Assembly: GCA_025024175.1 (NCBI GenBank)
Contig: QCXZ01000003.1
Location: forward strand, 53,834,023-53,898,022
Reading direction: 5' to 3'
DNA from: Rhyzopertha dominica
Lineage: Eukaryota; Arthropoda; Insecta; Coleoptera; Bostrichidae
Length of the DNA: 64,000 nt
Shown piece by piece: positions 48,518 through 59,984 of this stretch (positions are counted from its first letter, which is position 1; every line of letters begins with the position of its first letter). The notes below the pieces were generated by a model, which was not told the origin of the DNA, did no database searches, and saw only the letters and a program-made list of their open reading frames with translations. A program made the translations under genes and the position numbers.

Positions 48518-48531
48518 AGGGGCGGGGGAAA
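48518..48531 (+). promoter_or_regulatory. Polypurine tract of the BEL element
   Basis: The purine-rich run AGGGGCGGGGGAAA, broken by one C, abuts the 3' LTR. Confidence 0.75.
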
Positions 48532-48847
48532 TGGTGAAGCCGTTTTGTTTAGTTTCGTTCCCAATAGAAAAAGTAGCTCACTTGCCTTGAGATGATAAGA
48601 GGCAAGTGAGAATGACCTGTGGCAGTAGCAGCTAAATCGTTTAATATAACGGGTGTTTCAAAATTCAGTGTGTGTAGTTATACAACAAACAGCAGTATCC
48701 CGCGTGCCGCGGTTTAAAGGGTTTCCCTCCTTTCCCTTCCACTAACCCTAAAGAAGTAGCAGCGAGGGACAACTGCGGTGAGTAGTTTCAATTTCGTTGT
48801 TTTTAATTTAAGAAAATATACAGTCCATTTAGTGCGAGTTTCAACCA
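48532..48847 (+). repeat. 3' LTR of the BEL element
   Basis: 316 bp, fully resolved, one base different from the 5' LTR. Confidence 0.93.
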
Positions 48848-48896
48848 GGGGTAGTATAATCAGACCGAGACACCAGTGCTGTAACTTGAAAAACTG

Positions 48897-49900
48897 GAGT
48901 TGACTGATTGACTGAACCAGCGCCAACGTACGTAGGCATTTCTACCGCTCTCGGATATACCAGCAGGCCGGTAGCCTTCGCTGGGTTGGAGGAGTAACAC
49001 GTTTGTTTCTAGTGGGCTCGCACCTAGCACATGTTACGGGAAGATGAGAATTGGAATGGGAACGTTAGCAGGGTACAGCTAACCGGTGGATTCCTGGGTA
49101 TTGAATACGTTGTTTTTGCTTCGATGCTTCTTTGGGTGATTTCGTATGTGTTTATTCCACGTCCTTGCTGGAGTTATAGATAGGGCCATGGTGTTGCCTG
49201 GGATATTTCTGATCTATGCGCATTAGTTATTTTCTATCAAAGATTCTTTAAGGATGTCCCGATTTTCTGTGGCTGCGCTTGCTTCAATGTCTTTCTGGTT
49301 TCTGTATGAGTATGAGTATCGTGCTAGTAATGGTTTTTGATCCTCCTTGAAGTTTGTGTGTAATTTTTAATTGTTCCTCAATATCTTCCACCCCTGCAGT
49401 GATGTCGTCTATTTATTGTTGCGTCCTTCTGTTTCATATGGAATACTGTTTTCTTGTGTTACTTCTGCTCTTGCCGCTATGATTTCTTCTCCTATACCCA
49501 GAAGATATTTTGTTCGAGGTCGTTTGGTCTAATGTAATTTAGCGTTTTCAGGGTTTTGTGTTCTTGTTGAGTATTTTTTTCCCGTATATTTGGTGACTAT
49601 TTTGCTTAAAAAACAGTTTTTGTCTCGTGGGATTTTCTGCATACAGCGTTTCAAACATTTCTCATTTTCTTTATAACTATCTTGTTTTTTCGGTTGCGTT
49701 AAGTTCTTGCTGTTGCAAGAGAACCTTCTAACGTCGTTTAAATAACGTCTAGAAAGACGAGGATTTGTATTTTGTTGGATAGTTGGATAGTTCTACTTGT
49801 TAATACTGCATTATGAATGATGGTATTTACTCAGTTTTGGTCTCCTGAATGCTTAGGGTTCTACTAGTGTTACCAGTGCGAATTTAGTGATTTACTCTTG
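48897..49900 (-). mobile_element. Third copy of the AATC-tailed non-LTR-like family
   Basis: The 48,897-49,080 part matches the family 3' end (ACCAGCG..., GGCATTTCTACC, CGGATATACC, TTCGCTGGGTTGGAGG). Farther on, CTTCGATGCTTC then TTTGGGTGATTTCGTATGTG near 49,110-49,155 mirrors, in reverse complement, 18,030-18,060 and 18,355-18,400. It is degraded, with no open frame, and begins only about 50 bases from the BEL element. Confidence 0.5.
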
Positions 49901-52900
49901 CGCTTAAATGCGTGAAGAAACAAAGTAAGAAACGATGAAAGGAAATATAGGATATTCTTCCGTTTGTGTAGGCCATTCCGAATGAGGAAAGGTCAGGCGT
50001 CCATATGCAGTAGATGAATACCCAGTTCGTTTTCGTTTAGAACGGACTATAACAGTATAGCCTGTAGTTGAGCTGCTTTTAAACGTACCAATTTTACTAC
50101 CTCTTCGGAGTCTGGTTCATGTATATCAAGACCTTTTTCAGCTTGTTTAGCCTTTATATTATGGCGCAAGCTTGGTCTTAAAGTTTGTCCTAGCTTTTAT
50201 TTGTTTATTTAATTGAATGCTGATTTTGCTTACAGGAGAAAAACTATTGCTAGTCATGCACCTGCAAAATTCATTAGGTATATAGTTTGGTGGTTTATTT
50301 TTCATGCAAATATATATGCAAAGCTCAGAGCACATCTCGGTTGCGTGCGTTCACTACAACGGTTGGCACCGAACTTTGTAATTTGAAAACTTGGAGAAAA
50401 ATTTGTGGAGTGGAGATAAACCACTGAAGTATAAATAAACCGCAACGGGGCGGTCAGCACCACGGCTTTGGAGACAAGGTCCGTACAGCAGTTCTATTAT
50501 CTAGTGTTCATGATATTTACAGTTCCCTTCTGTAGCAGATATACTGATTCCATCGTCGAAGACATACCCCGGACCCGGAGTAGTATAGTATAGTTGGCAA
50601 TGTTACGAAAGTTTGCATGATAACATGTCACACGATGAGGTTTCAGTCACCCTCGACAACTGACTACACGTCTCGGAAATACGCAGATTCCCGAGCAAAT
50701 CACTTTGAAGCATCACCTACGCATTCTGCGTATGAAGGTAATCAGTAATCCCAGTAAAGTTCCCTTCAACCTGAAATATTGCAGAAAATGCTCATCTCTT
50801 CGTGTTTTCTTTAATACGCATTCTAAATTTGAAAGCTATTGATTCATTCATTAACAAAGAGTTTATCATTTTTTTACCGACCTATAGAGACTATTCCTAT
50901 AATCTAGCTGCGACGTCCGACTAACCTGTCTTGCATTAACTTAAAAAAAAAACATCACCGTTAACGTAAAGTTGCATTTCTGATTAAAAATGTCCTAACG
51001 AGTAGATAAGCTTAACTTAGAACATGTGGTAACCTACAACTCAAACAGTGCAATTAATCTTCATTGCGACTAGCCCATCAGCCGACTTCCATCCGAAACT
51101 AAATCGAGTTTTCTCTCCCATTCAAGCGAATCTGCTCGTCGTAGAGTGTTTTTTATATTAGGGAGGTTTTTGTCCGTGACGATTCGTAAACAATGGCTTC
51201 CGGTCGAGATTACAATTTCTTTGGGCCTCGGAAAGAAGGCCCTGTGGAAAAAGTTGTATTATGAGAGAGAGAAGTGCTGCGTTGGCGAATGGAAACGTTG
51301 AATCAGGATGAAATTTGGTGAGCGACGGAATACCCGGATCCGTCTGTTGAGGATTAGGAACGTTAAGCTAGATTGATAGCGTGAAAAATAAGTCTGCAGG
51401 GTATTTTTGAGCGAGAGCGCTCGTTGTATATCCGGGTTTACCGGTGTGCACTGCAGAACAAAAAGGAAATTGCGTCAAGAACAATCCTAAGATTCCTAGG
51501 GTGGCTTTTAAAGTATTGCTTCTGTCACGTTCGCAGCTTCGATTGATCGTTTCAGCAGTAAGCGTTGGAAAATTGACTGAAACTCAGTCTGCACGCAAAA
51601 TATACTGAATATTAAAAGTACACCAAGCTTCCTTTTATTTCGATACTCACTCTACAAGTTGCATAAAGATAGTGATATTTAATTGCTGTAAAGTGTTATA
51701 GACCTATGAATAGGCTGATTAGTAATTAAAAATACATCTGCAGATTTCCATTGCATTCAGGGCTGTCGTTGGCTATTTACTGTTATTGATCGTTAAAATA
51801 GTTTAAATAGATACAATACATTTTTTTAGAATCTCTGCTACGATTTTGGTTCCGTACTTAGCTGTACTCATTTCTATATCAATTCGGTTCTGCAAGAAAT
51901 CGGAAGTAGCGAATGCCCTTTAACGAACACCCACCAGAAGTTTGTGAAACGTTTTCTGATACAATATAATTACTGGGCAGCTTTTTCTGAGCATTACTTC
52001 TTTCCAGCATCGTTAAGACCTAATGCAGGCGCATGGTGCAAAGATTTAACCGTTTAGGATAGTTTCATAATAACGCTATCGTTTCTTCTTAATAGATATT
52101 GCAATACCTAAACTTAAATAGGNAAGTTTCAATTTAATAAAATATACAGATTATTTTGAGTGAAACCTGTAAATTATTTTTTAAATCTGGTATTTTATTA
52201 ATCGGTGTTAATTCGTAACGTATTAAGTATTAAGTCTCGTATTAGGAAAGTTTAAATAATTTAATCAATTGCTCCTTATAACATAATACAAAATAGCAGT
52301 GCCGTCTGTAGGTATAAGTGAATATTGCTAGGTAGGTAGTAACAATCACTAACAATTTTTTGTTATACGACGTAATTTTTAGGGCATGCATACTTCAAAA
52401 CGGTCCGTGAGTATTCTATACTGCACCTACATTCGTCGCTAACAATTGTTGATTTTTTGAATATAGGTCTGTAATAGTTTTGTGTCTGCCGTACAAAGTT
52501 GATTTTCGACAGCCACCACCTTCTCAATGTTGAAAAGACACTGCATAAGTGATCTGAATATAAAATAAAAAGCTTTGGTGAGTACGCTGGTATTGATATA
52601 TACAAGATATAATGTGTATATTAAAACTGACTCATAATAGATAATGGTTTATTCATTTAGGACTTAGCTAATACGTATGCATAGCAAGTAAACAATACCA
52701 TAATTTATTGTGTTATCATATACGTCACTTAAATAAATAAACAACCTTTGCAAAAAAAACTACGCAATTTATGAGCGCCCCTAGTGGAGGAAGAGCATTA
52801 AATAGGCGAACACCCATAAAATAGGGTTTTTCTAGATGCTGTTGACCTAACTTTTCTAGCGTTATAACCTTGTCCGCATCGAATTTTATATGAATGAAAC

Positions 52901-53589
52901 TAGGTCCTTTTTTTCTAAAAACCTTTTCAAATAAGCTGGTAACATTCAATTTTCAGTTCTATATATTAAAATTAAGTTCAACGCTTTAACGCCCTGTTTT
53001 TCAAATAAATTGTTTTGCTATTATTCATAACTGAAAACACGTTTATGATATTTTAAACGATTATTTGCTGCGCTCACAATGCAAGATTATGTGAAGTACG
53101 AACGCCTTTGGTCAGGGGGTAACTTTGTGGTGCTCTGAGACCCTAGCAGATTACATTAGGAAGGTAGAAGAAAAAGAAATTAGGCTTTCAGAAACATAAA
53201 TGGAACTGAAAACTATATAATTTGCAAAAAAAATATCGTAATTTGAAAAATTGGTCAAACTTTGAAAAGCTTTATCTTCGAAACTATTATTGGCCTTAGA
53301 ATAAGAGCTCTGGCCTCATATAGTTGCAAATTTTATCTATAAAATAGTTGTTGCCGAAAACTAGTCGGGGTCAAATTGACCAAAACTGAAAAAAGATCGA
53401 ACACTTTGAGGTTCTCTTGATTTTTGACATTTTCTTTGTAGCAAAAATAACATACAAGGAAACAAAATTCTTGATTTGACGCATAGTTAACCCCCTCTTT
53501 ATTGTCTAATTTGACTGAACTATTCTATCGTTTCCTTAAAATTTTTCAATTACACAAACAAGCATATCACAAAGTAAACAAATGTTTCC
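49901..53589. other. Gene-free stretch
   Basis: A GC-richer pocket with TATAAATA lies near 50,430-50,480 and another low-repeat pocket lies at about 51,050-51,550. Frames at 52,363-52,949 on the minus strand lack motifs. No element ends were recognised. Confidence 0.4.
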
Positions 53590-53700
53590 TGTGAATGTCA
53601 TTTATATATACAATAAACAAAAGAGGGTCGAGGACACTTCCTTATGGCACTCCCCATTTACCGAAAGCGTTACTTTGCGAACCAATCTTAATCAGAACTT
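53590..53700 (-). pseudogene. Non-LTR reverse transcriptase scrap
   Basis: The minus strand reads GVP-stop-GSVLDPLLFIVYIND, the hallmark non-LTR reverse transcriptase block in which a Gln codon has become a stop and a Gly reads Asp. Upstream, RFLRIF-like and IGSQSNAFGKWG pieces fit the preceding region of Jockey/CR1-type enzymes, after a frame change. Only this small part survives. Confidence 0.7.
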
Positions 53701-54333
53701 TGTGTGTATTTGGATCCATACTATTATCCATTTAAAGATTCTAAGAAAGCGGTAAAATGATTTAAATAGTCTCATAAATAATTAATTTTCAGCAGCTGCT
53801 TTCAGTGCTTCGAGGATTTAAAATTGCAAGTACTGATGTCTGAAATACACAGTATAGTAGGCAGACACTATAGATTCTACATATTTTGCTTGACGTCAAC
53901 CGTGTGACGAGGTAATTGTTCAATAATTAATAGGAACACCATAAGCAGATATTTTGGAATAATTTTTTTTCATCTTATTATCAGTGTTTGAGGTACGTGA
54001 ATTTATTGTTTAATTAGCGTTTTCCGCCCAAAAATATTTTGCATTAACGTGTTTTTTGACCAAGCATTTAACATTAGTAGTCATATGATGACGTTTCCGC
54101 AACTGCGCCCATGCATATATTATTTTAATAAGTTATTTGACCTTAACTCCATCGATATCATCAAATTAATGTCATATACATTTTGCAAATTTTGCCTATT
54201 AGGTGTGTTCTAACTCTTCCCATCATCTACACCCTGTACCCCAGGATATATGTTGTGATCATCTCCGATCCTTGTTTGTAATGAATACTTGAGAGAGTCA
54301 CATCTAACGAGCTTATTTTTTACAGAGACGCCT
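53701..54333. other. No gene seen
   Basis: AT-rich; the first 80 bases may be more of the preceding relic. Confidence 0.4.
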
Positions 54334-54673
54334 GTCAAAGCAATTGGCTATTTGCCATGTATCTATATTTTATTAAATTGCATATTAATAGGTAGCATCT
54401 AATCCACAAAACAGGGGCAACAGCTTATAAATTCGAAAAAATGGATCGTAAGGTGTATTTTTAATATTAAAGATGTGAATATTTAAAGGGACCGCCAAAA
54501 CGCGAACATATTGGCCGTGACGTCAGGTCTCTTGTAGATGGCCGCTTGTTTACATCTGGGGTCAGCGCGTCATACGTGAGCCTCAGCCCGTCAATTTATC
54601 AGTTTGTTGTTTGCGTTCATTTTGTGACAAGCGAATTAAAATACGCCAAGAAAAAGTGAAATAGTTATGAGTT

Positions 54674-54769
54674 ATGGCTTCTGAAGGCACGTTTATTGTT
54701 ATGGAATTTGTGTATAGCGACGAGCGGTTCTACGCGGCGGAGATGAGGGACGTAAAAGCAACAGCATAA
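54674..54769 (+). CDS. Mini-ORF conserved in both arms (left copy)
   Basis: 31 codons, ATG to TAA (MASEGTFIV, then MEFVYSDERFYAAEM). It reads inward and converges on the THAP fragment. The right arm keeps the same reading with about nine changes, its ATG altered to GTG. It could be an N-terminal exon of the parent element or simply conserved DNA. No family recognised. Confidence 0.3.
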   Translation: MASEGTFIVMEFVYSDERFYAAEMRDVKATA

Positions 54770-54958
54770 GTGAACTTTTTATCAAATTAACGTAGCATTG
54801 ATAATTTGACCACAGTAGGTTGTTGGAAACATACTATTTGTAAACATAAAAATGTAAGAATCAAAAATGTACCCTAAACTTGACATTTATTTTAGAGGTC
54901 AGAATAAATATAAATTGCCATTTATTTTCGGGGCTCTTGCGGCTCGTCTCCGGTCTGG

Positions 54959-55310
54959 CTAACAGTCGAATATATTGGGAACAACGTCGTTTTTTATTAT
55001 AACATTTCCGTCTATCAACTTAAAACTCATATAATTTTTCATATCCTCTTCAAACTATAACAATATGGACACTGAATGGTAAACGCTTATAACCCCAAAA
55101 AGAATAATAAAACTTACAGTAAGAATTAAGATGATCTTCACAACAGAAAAACAAACTTTGTGATTTTGGCATAACACGTCTAGGGGCCTTAAACAACTTT
55201 TTCATTCGTTGATAATCTCGAGGAACGGTTACAAAAATTTTGTTAGCGATACTGACTGATGTACTCTTACAGCCAGGTACAAAACAGCACTTGTTTTGTT
55301 TTCCGTACAT
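54959..55310 (-). pseudogene. THAP-domain fragment (left arm)
   Basis: From the ATG at 55,310 the minus strand reads MYGKQNKCCFVPGCKSTSVS and, about 45 residues later, FFCCEDHL. This supplies the C-x4-C and C-x2-H ligands of a THAP zinc finger, a DNA-binding domain of P-type transposases and many host regulators. After a probable intron (GTAAG near 55,117, ATAG before 55,054) a second block reads FEEDMKNYMSFKLIDGNV then VVPNIFDC and stops. That block is typical of what follows the THAP domain in insect THAP proteins. The visible donor and acceptor do not keep frame, so the copy looks broken or the junction is misread. No transposase catalytic region is present. Confidence 0.7.
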
Positions 55311-55631
55311 GATAGATGCTTGTAAAACTACACAAATCACTTTTTGGTGCGATCTCTTACACCGTCCTTGCAATAAACACCACACAAAAGCTTTTCCAAT
55401 ACAAGAATTATACTACACCATTAAATAGCACGCTCCTCGGTAATGTTTACGTGACACTTGACGTCACGAGTTGAATAACCTTGGATAGAAGCGTTTTGGC
55501 GGTGACTCCTAAGATTCGAATTTCAGACCTGAAATTCTCTACCTACAAATATTTTTTTTTAACATGGCATACGATATATATGCACTTCAAGATTCATTTT
55601 ACGTAATTTTCAAAAAAAAGTGATAATACCC

Positions 55632-57528
55632 AATTATGATTATGATAAGTTCTACCTGTCTCTAATATATTGTTGTCTTATTTTTTTATTTTATAAGCTG
55701 GAAAACCTGGAGACCATACTGTATTTGGAAGTTTGTAAAGATAATAAGGTAAGTGCACTGAATAAAACACCATGATTCGCATTATCTAACAACGGAATGA
55801 AGCTTGTGAATTCGTTGAACTGCAGTACTATGTAAAAAATTGAAAAAATATCGAAACGATGTATTTGCCGGTTTGACTTCATTTATTGCACAACATATGC
55901 AGTGCAAATACAAATAAATTGATTTAGTGATATTTGTACATTATGAGAATGTTAGAAAAAACACGTTGGCTTCATTAATACCGACGCTTTACAGTTTTGA
56001 AATCTGTCACAGCTTTTAATTTAACAATGTTACACTCCTCACAACGGCTGGCCATAAGCTATCGTGTCTTCTCAGTTAGAAGTTAAATGCACTTTTGGAG
56101 TCAGGGCAAAAGTTTCCTAGCGAAAGCACTTGCGACATAAGTCCGCATCAGCTTGTTTGTTACCAACTTTAGTTTATTTTCCGCTAGATTTAGCCTTTTT
56201 CGTAGTCGCCAAAAGTTGAGAGGCTATTGTACCCGGAGCAGAATTATTTGAAATGTACGGCAACGCTGTTTCCTGAGATGGAGGATGCTGATTAATACTG
56301 GAAACTTATTCGTAAGGCACGAGCATTTGTGACTTGGTAATTTGTTATGGTCCCTTCAGCAACACGATGATGAATTTACTATTTCCACCGTAACTTTTCT
56401 GATTTCGACACGGCCAACCATTGGTCTGTATTAGCAATTATGTCTGCTTCATTTGACCTAAGCTCCCCTCTTAGTTGGCAGTAAATAAAGTGGATATAGT
56501 TGGACTTGGCGGAGTATAATCTGAAGAAATGTTACAAGGCTTTTTAAATTTGGAAAGTGGTACTATACCTATACACACCATCAATAGCAGTTTCCATGCT
56601 GTACATCCTAAAAATATTGTTCTTACATACTTCAGGAAAGCAAAAGTTATAATTTTAACAATTAGCTCGTACTTTTATGGCTATTTCCAAAAGGGTAGCG
56701 AATAAAAGTATGTTGTAACTTCTAACAGCATTAAATGGTAGATATAAATTTTCCAAAGCTAAGAGAAGGTACGAAATTTACTGCGTCGTAATTAATTCCA
56801 GGCCTATATTCGCAAATTTCTTTGGAGCTTTATAAATTAGTATTATTGCCAAAATATTTGTTTAATTGAAAAAACCATTTTATACTTCGGTAGGTAGTAA
56901 ATTATAATAATCGATTAGCTTTCCTTTTGTTTGGGCTAACGTTGTTGTTTGTTTAGTATTCATAAACCAAACAATCATATTACTAAAACATAAACAGTTA
57001 GTATCATAAACAGGTATTGCGATTAAACTTTAATGCCATGATAGGTGAATCCAGAGCTTTATTTTTTTGTATCGGTTTGTTATATTTTAATCTTAAGGAT
57101 GAAAAGTTGTCAGTTCATATTCGTTTTAGTACATAATATAGTAAGCTGGTTAAAAGTCAGAAGACAATTATGCAGAAGGTACTTTCTTTCTTATAAGCCT
57201 AACTTAATTAATAAATGACTACTACTATTTTACTAAAATATGTAAAAAAAGATTGCGTAGGGCGATAGATCGATTAATCGAACGCTGTTTTTTTTGTATT
57301 ACAGGTAAACAGTTTTTTTCATTTCAACAATATCTCAATTACTTCCTGTCTATGTGATCGCTGTAGCTCGAACTTTTATCCTCCTACTATAGGCGATTCC
57401 ACCAAACTATAGAACTTATTTCTCTAATACTGTCAGGAGAACTAATGACATATACGGTAAAATGGATTGCCCTTCATTACAAACAATGGACTGTCAAAAC
57501 AAGGACAAAATTTTCAATATAATGCTGA
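55632..57528. other. Spacer of the inverted repeat, no gene seen
   Basis: AT-rich spacer sequence between the left arm and the Penelope-like relic. Frames are short and motif-free. Confidence 0.4.
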
Positions 57529-58235
57529 TTAGAAAACTATTGAAAGTGAGTCTTCGCTTGCATTTCGTCCACTGCTGCGGTAAGCATCTTCAGAGCCCAG
57601 TTCATCATGGAAGTAATTTCCTCCGAACATAAACTGGCTCTCGGTCGTCTGTCGCTGAATACTTAAGTAGTCGTGCGAGGTTGGAGGAGCCATGTTATTG
57701 GACTGGGTCCTCCGATAATTACTCCCGTGGTCGTTCCTGATTAGCGGAAACGCGTCACTGAACCGCGGTAGTTTCCGTGGTCGGTATCCATCTGGCGTTG
57801 TTTTCAGCAAAACCTGCATCCATGCCCTGTTTACTTTCAATGTTTCTTCCTTGCAATTGAAGTTTTGTTTGTAGATCTCAGTGGCTTCACGTTGTAGGCG
57901 TTCTCCTTTAAAAGGTGGACCACCACTGGGCTGGTAGTAATCACCCTTCCATATGAAGTAAGGCAATGTTTAAACAGTGTCGTAACATTATCTNGACACA
58001 ATTCNGATATCTATATCATGACATCTTTTACCAGAACTTTTGTGGACAAAGACGTGACATCAAAACTCACAAACCGGTCGTTTGGTCCAATTTGCAGTTT
58101 TCTGTTTCTCTACGGAGTCATTTGAGCCCTTGTTGTAAGTGGGTGTGTTTCCCTGCAGTAGTTTAGTGAAATGTTTTGCTGTGGCATGCGTTGGTGATTC
58201 AAAACCGTTGATGCGGGGAGGAAGTGTTGTAAACA
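57529..58235 (-). pseudogene. Penelope-like element relic, internally deleted
   Basis: Minus-strand pieces run in Penelope RT order: SPTHATAKHFTKLLQGNTPT (about 58,140-58,200), VSFDVTSLSTKVLVKDVMI (about 58,010-58,070), then FKHCLT/PYFIWKGDYYQ (57,935-57,975). Directly after FIWKGDYYQ the frame jumps to LQREATEIYKQNFNCKEETL then KVNRAW, which resembles the region after the GIY-YIG domain. The catalytic palm and nuclease are therefore missing, consistent with an internal deletion. The remaining open frame of about 145 codons (57,529-57,966) is the tail; it has no upstream ATG. Two n bases lie near 57,994 and 58,005. Confidence 0.65.
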
Positions 58236-59029
58236 TTAAAATAAAAAAAAATCATATAACTCACGAAGGGAGCGAGTGAGGGATAATATAATAACAAACT
58301 AACTAACTAAAAATGTAGTAATCTATCGTGTTTCAACGAAGTTGGTGCCCACTTCCTAAATAGTCGGAAGTCCGTCATATTTGTAAATATTTTTAATTAT
58401 AAATAACTCACATTTGAACAATTGTTGCCAATTTCACTTTGTCGGTTAATACAGACCGATTTGTGTTTAGTGAATCACCCTGTAAAATCTGCCTTTGTAA
58501 ACTTTGCTAGCAGAGTACACATGTGGCAGCAAAACCGATGTATTGTTACGTATGTACATTGTACATCCATCTACATCCAGTCAATAAATATTTCAATACT
58601 TTTCCACAAAAAAAACGTGTTTTAGTGAAAATTCAAATCATGCCTTCTTATGAAGCGCCGACAAGTAGCCAAATCTGAATAAAGTCATACGTGTTACAAA
58701 TAGGTATTATCACTTTTTCTGAAAATTATGTAAAATGAATCCTGAAGTGCATATATATTGTACGCCATGATAAAAAAAAACAAAAAAATATTTGTAGGTA
58801 GAGAATTTCAGGTCTGAAATTCGAATCTCAGGAGTCGCCGCCAAAACGCTTCTATCCAAGGTTATTCAACTCCTGACGTCAAGTGTCATGTAAACTTTAC
58901 CGAGGAGCGTGCAATTTAATGGTGCAGCATCATTCTTGTATTGGAAAAGCTTTTGTGTGGTGTTTATTGAATGGACGGTGTAAGAGATCGCACCAAAGAG
59001 CGATTTGTGTAGTTTTACAAGCATCTATT

Positions 59030-59330
59030 ATGTATGGAAAACAAAACAAGTGTTGTTTTGTATATGCTTATAAAAGTACTTCAGTCAGTACAGCTAAAAA
59101 TTTTTTTGTAATTGTTCCTCGAGATTATCAACGCATGAAAAAGTTGTTCAAGGCCTCTAGACGTGATATGCCGAAATCGCAAAGTTTGTTTTTCTGTTGT
59201 GAAGATCATCTTAATTGTTACTGTAAGTTTTATTATTCTTTCTGGGGTTATAAGTGTTTACCATTCAGTTTCCATTTTGTTATAGCTTGAAGAGGATATA
59301 AAAATTTTTATGCGTTTTAAGTTGATAGAG
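59030..59330 (+). pseudogene. THAP-domain fragment (right arm)
   Basis: This is the mirror copy of the left-arm fragment. It starts MYGKQNKCCFV and keeps FFCCEDHL, but the second zinc-ligand cysteine is lost (FVYAYKS where the left arm has FVPGCKS), so this finger should not fold normally. Downstream, after GTAAG and TTATAG, a block LEEDIKIFMRFKLIEENVII is still readable. Six or more further amino-acid differences separate it from the left copy. Confidence 0.7.
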
Positions 59331-59549
59331 GAAAATGTTATAATAACGATGTTGTTCCCCATATATTCGACTGTTAGTCAGACCGGAAACGAGCCCCAAG
59401 AGCTCAGAAAATAAATGGCAATTTATATGTAATGTCAAGTTTAGGGTACATTTTTGATTCTTACATTTTTATGTTTACAAATAGTATGTTTCCAACAACC
59501 CATTGCGATCAAATTTTCAATGCTACGTTAATTTGGCAAAAAGTTCATT

Positions 59550-59646
59550 AATGCTGTTGCTTTTGCGTTCCTTATCTCCGCCGCGTTGAACCGGTCGTCG
59601 CTGTACACAAATTCCACAACAATGAAAATGCCTTCAGAAGTCACAA
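59550..59646 (-). pseudogene. Mini-ORF conserved in both arms (right copy)
   Basis: The minus strand reads TSEGIFIVVEFVYSDDRF then NAAEIRNAKATA, aligned codon-for-codon with the left copy. The initiator is GTG instead of ATG and the stop is lost, so the reading continues for a few residues. Confidence 0.3.
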
Positions 59647-59984
59647 CTCATAAGTACTTCACTTTTTCTTGGCGTATTTTAATTCGCTTGTCACAAAATG
59701 AACGCAAACAACAAACTGATAAATTGACGAGCTGAGGCTGACGAGTGACGCACGGACCCAAGATGTAAACAAGCGGCCATTTACAAGACACCTGACGTCA
59801 CGGCCAATATGTTCGCGTTTTGGCGGTCCCTTTAAATATTCACATCTTTAATATTAAAAATACACCTTACGATCCATTTTTTCGAATTTATAAGTTGTCA
59901 CGGCTGTTTTGTGGATTAGGCGCCACCTATTAATATGCAATTTAATAAAATATAAATACATGGCAAATACCCAATTTGCATGAC

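Larger units (their letters stand above)
42783..48847 (+). mobile_element. BEL/Pao LTR retrotransposon, nearly intact
   Basis: Two 316-bp LTRs (42,783-43,098 and 48,532-48,847) run TG...CA and differ at one resolved base (T at 42,944, C at 48,693); two n bases sit in the left copy. The flanking pentamers GAGGT and GGGGT match at four of five positions. The interior holds a gag-pol reading of BEL/Pao type (DUF1759-like gag, DSA protease, YMDD reverse transcriptase, RNase H, integrase), split into two overlapping frames. No envelope gene follows. Near-identical LTRs point to recent insertion. Confidence 0.95.
54334..59984. repeat. Large inverted repeat: two 1.3-kb arms around a 3.1-kb spacer
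   Basis: 54,334-55,631 and 58,702-59,984 are reverse complements of each other along their whole length, with perhaps 10% substitutions and small indels. Landmarks run in mirrored order: outer TATTTGCCATGTAT, then GGGACCGCCAAAACGCGAAC, a mini-ORF, a THAP fragment, AGGTAGAGAATTTCAGGTC, and inner GGTATTATCA. The level of divergence argues against an assembly artefact. I could not find a target duplication outside the arms. A foldback-type DNA transposon derived from a THAP-bearing (P-like) element is the best inference; an ancient inverted duplication is the alternative. Confidence 0.85.

Noticed and set aside
57529..57966. Single-exon host gene on the minus strand
   Set aside because: The first residues continue a Penelope-type reverse transcriptase read in other frames just upstream; the initiator is TTG.
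54334..59984. Inverted repeat as an assembly artefact
   Set aside because: The arms differ by many substitutions and indels, which a misassembled duplicate would not show.
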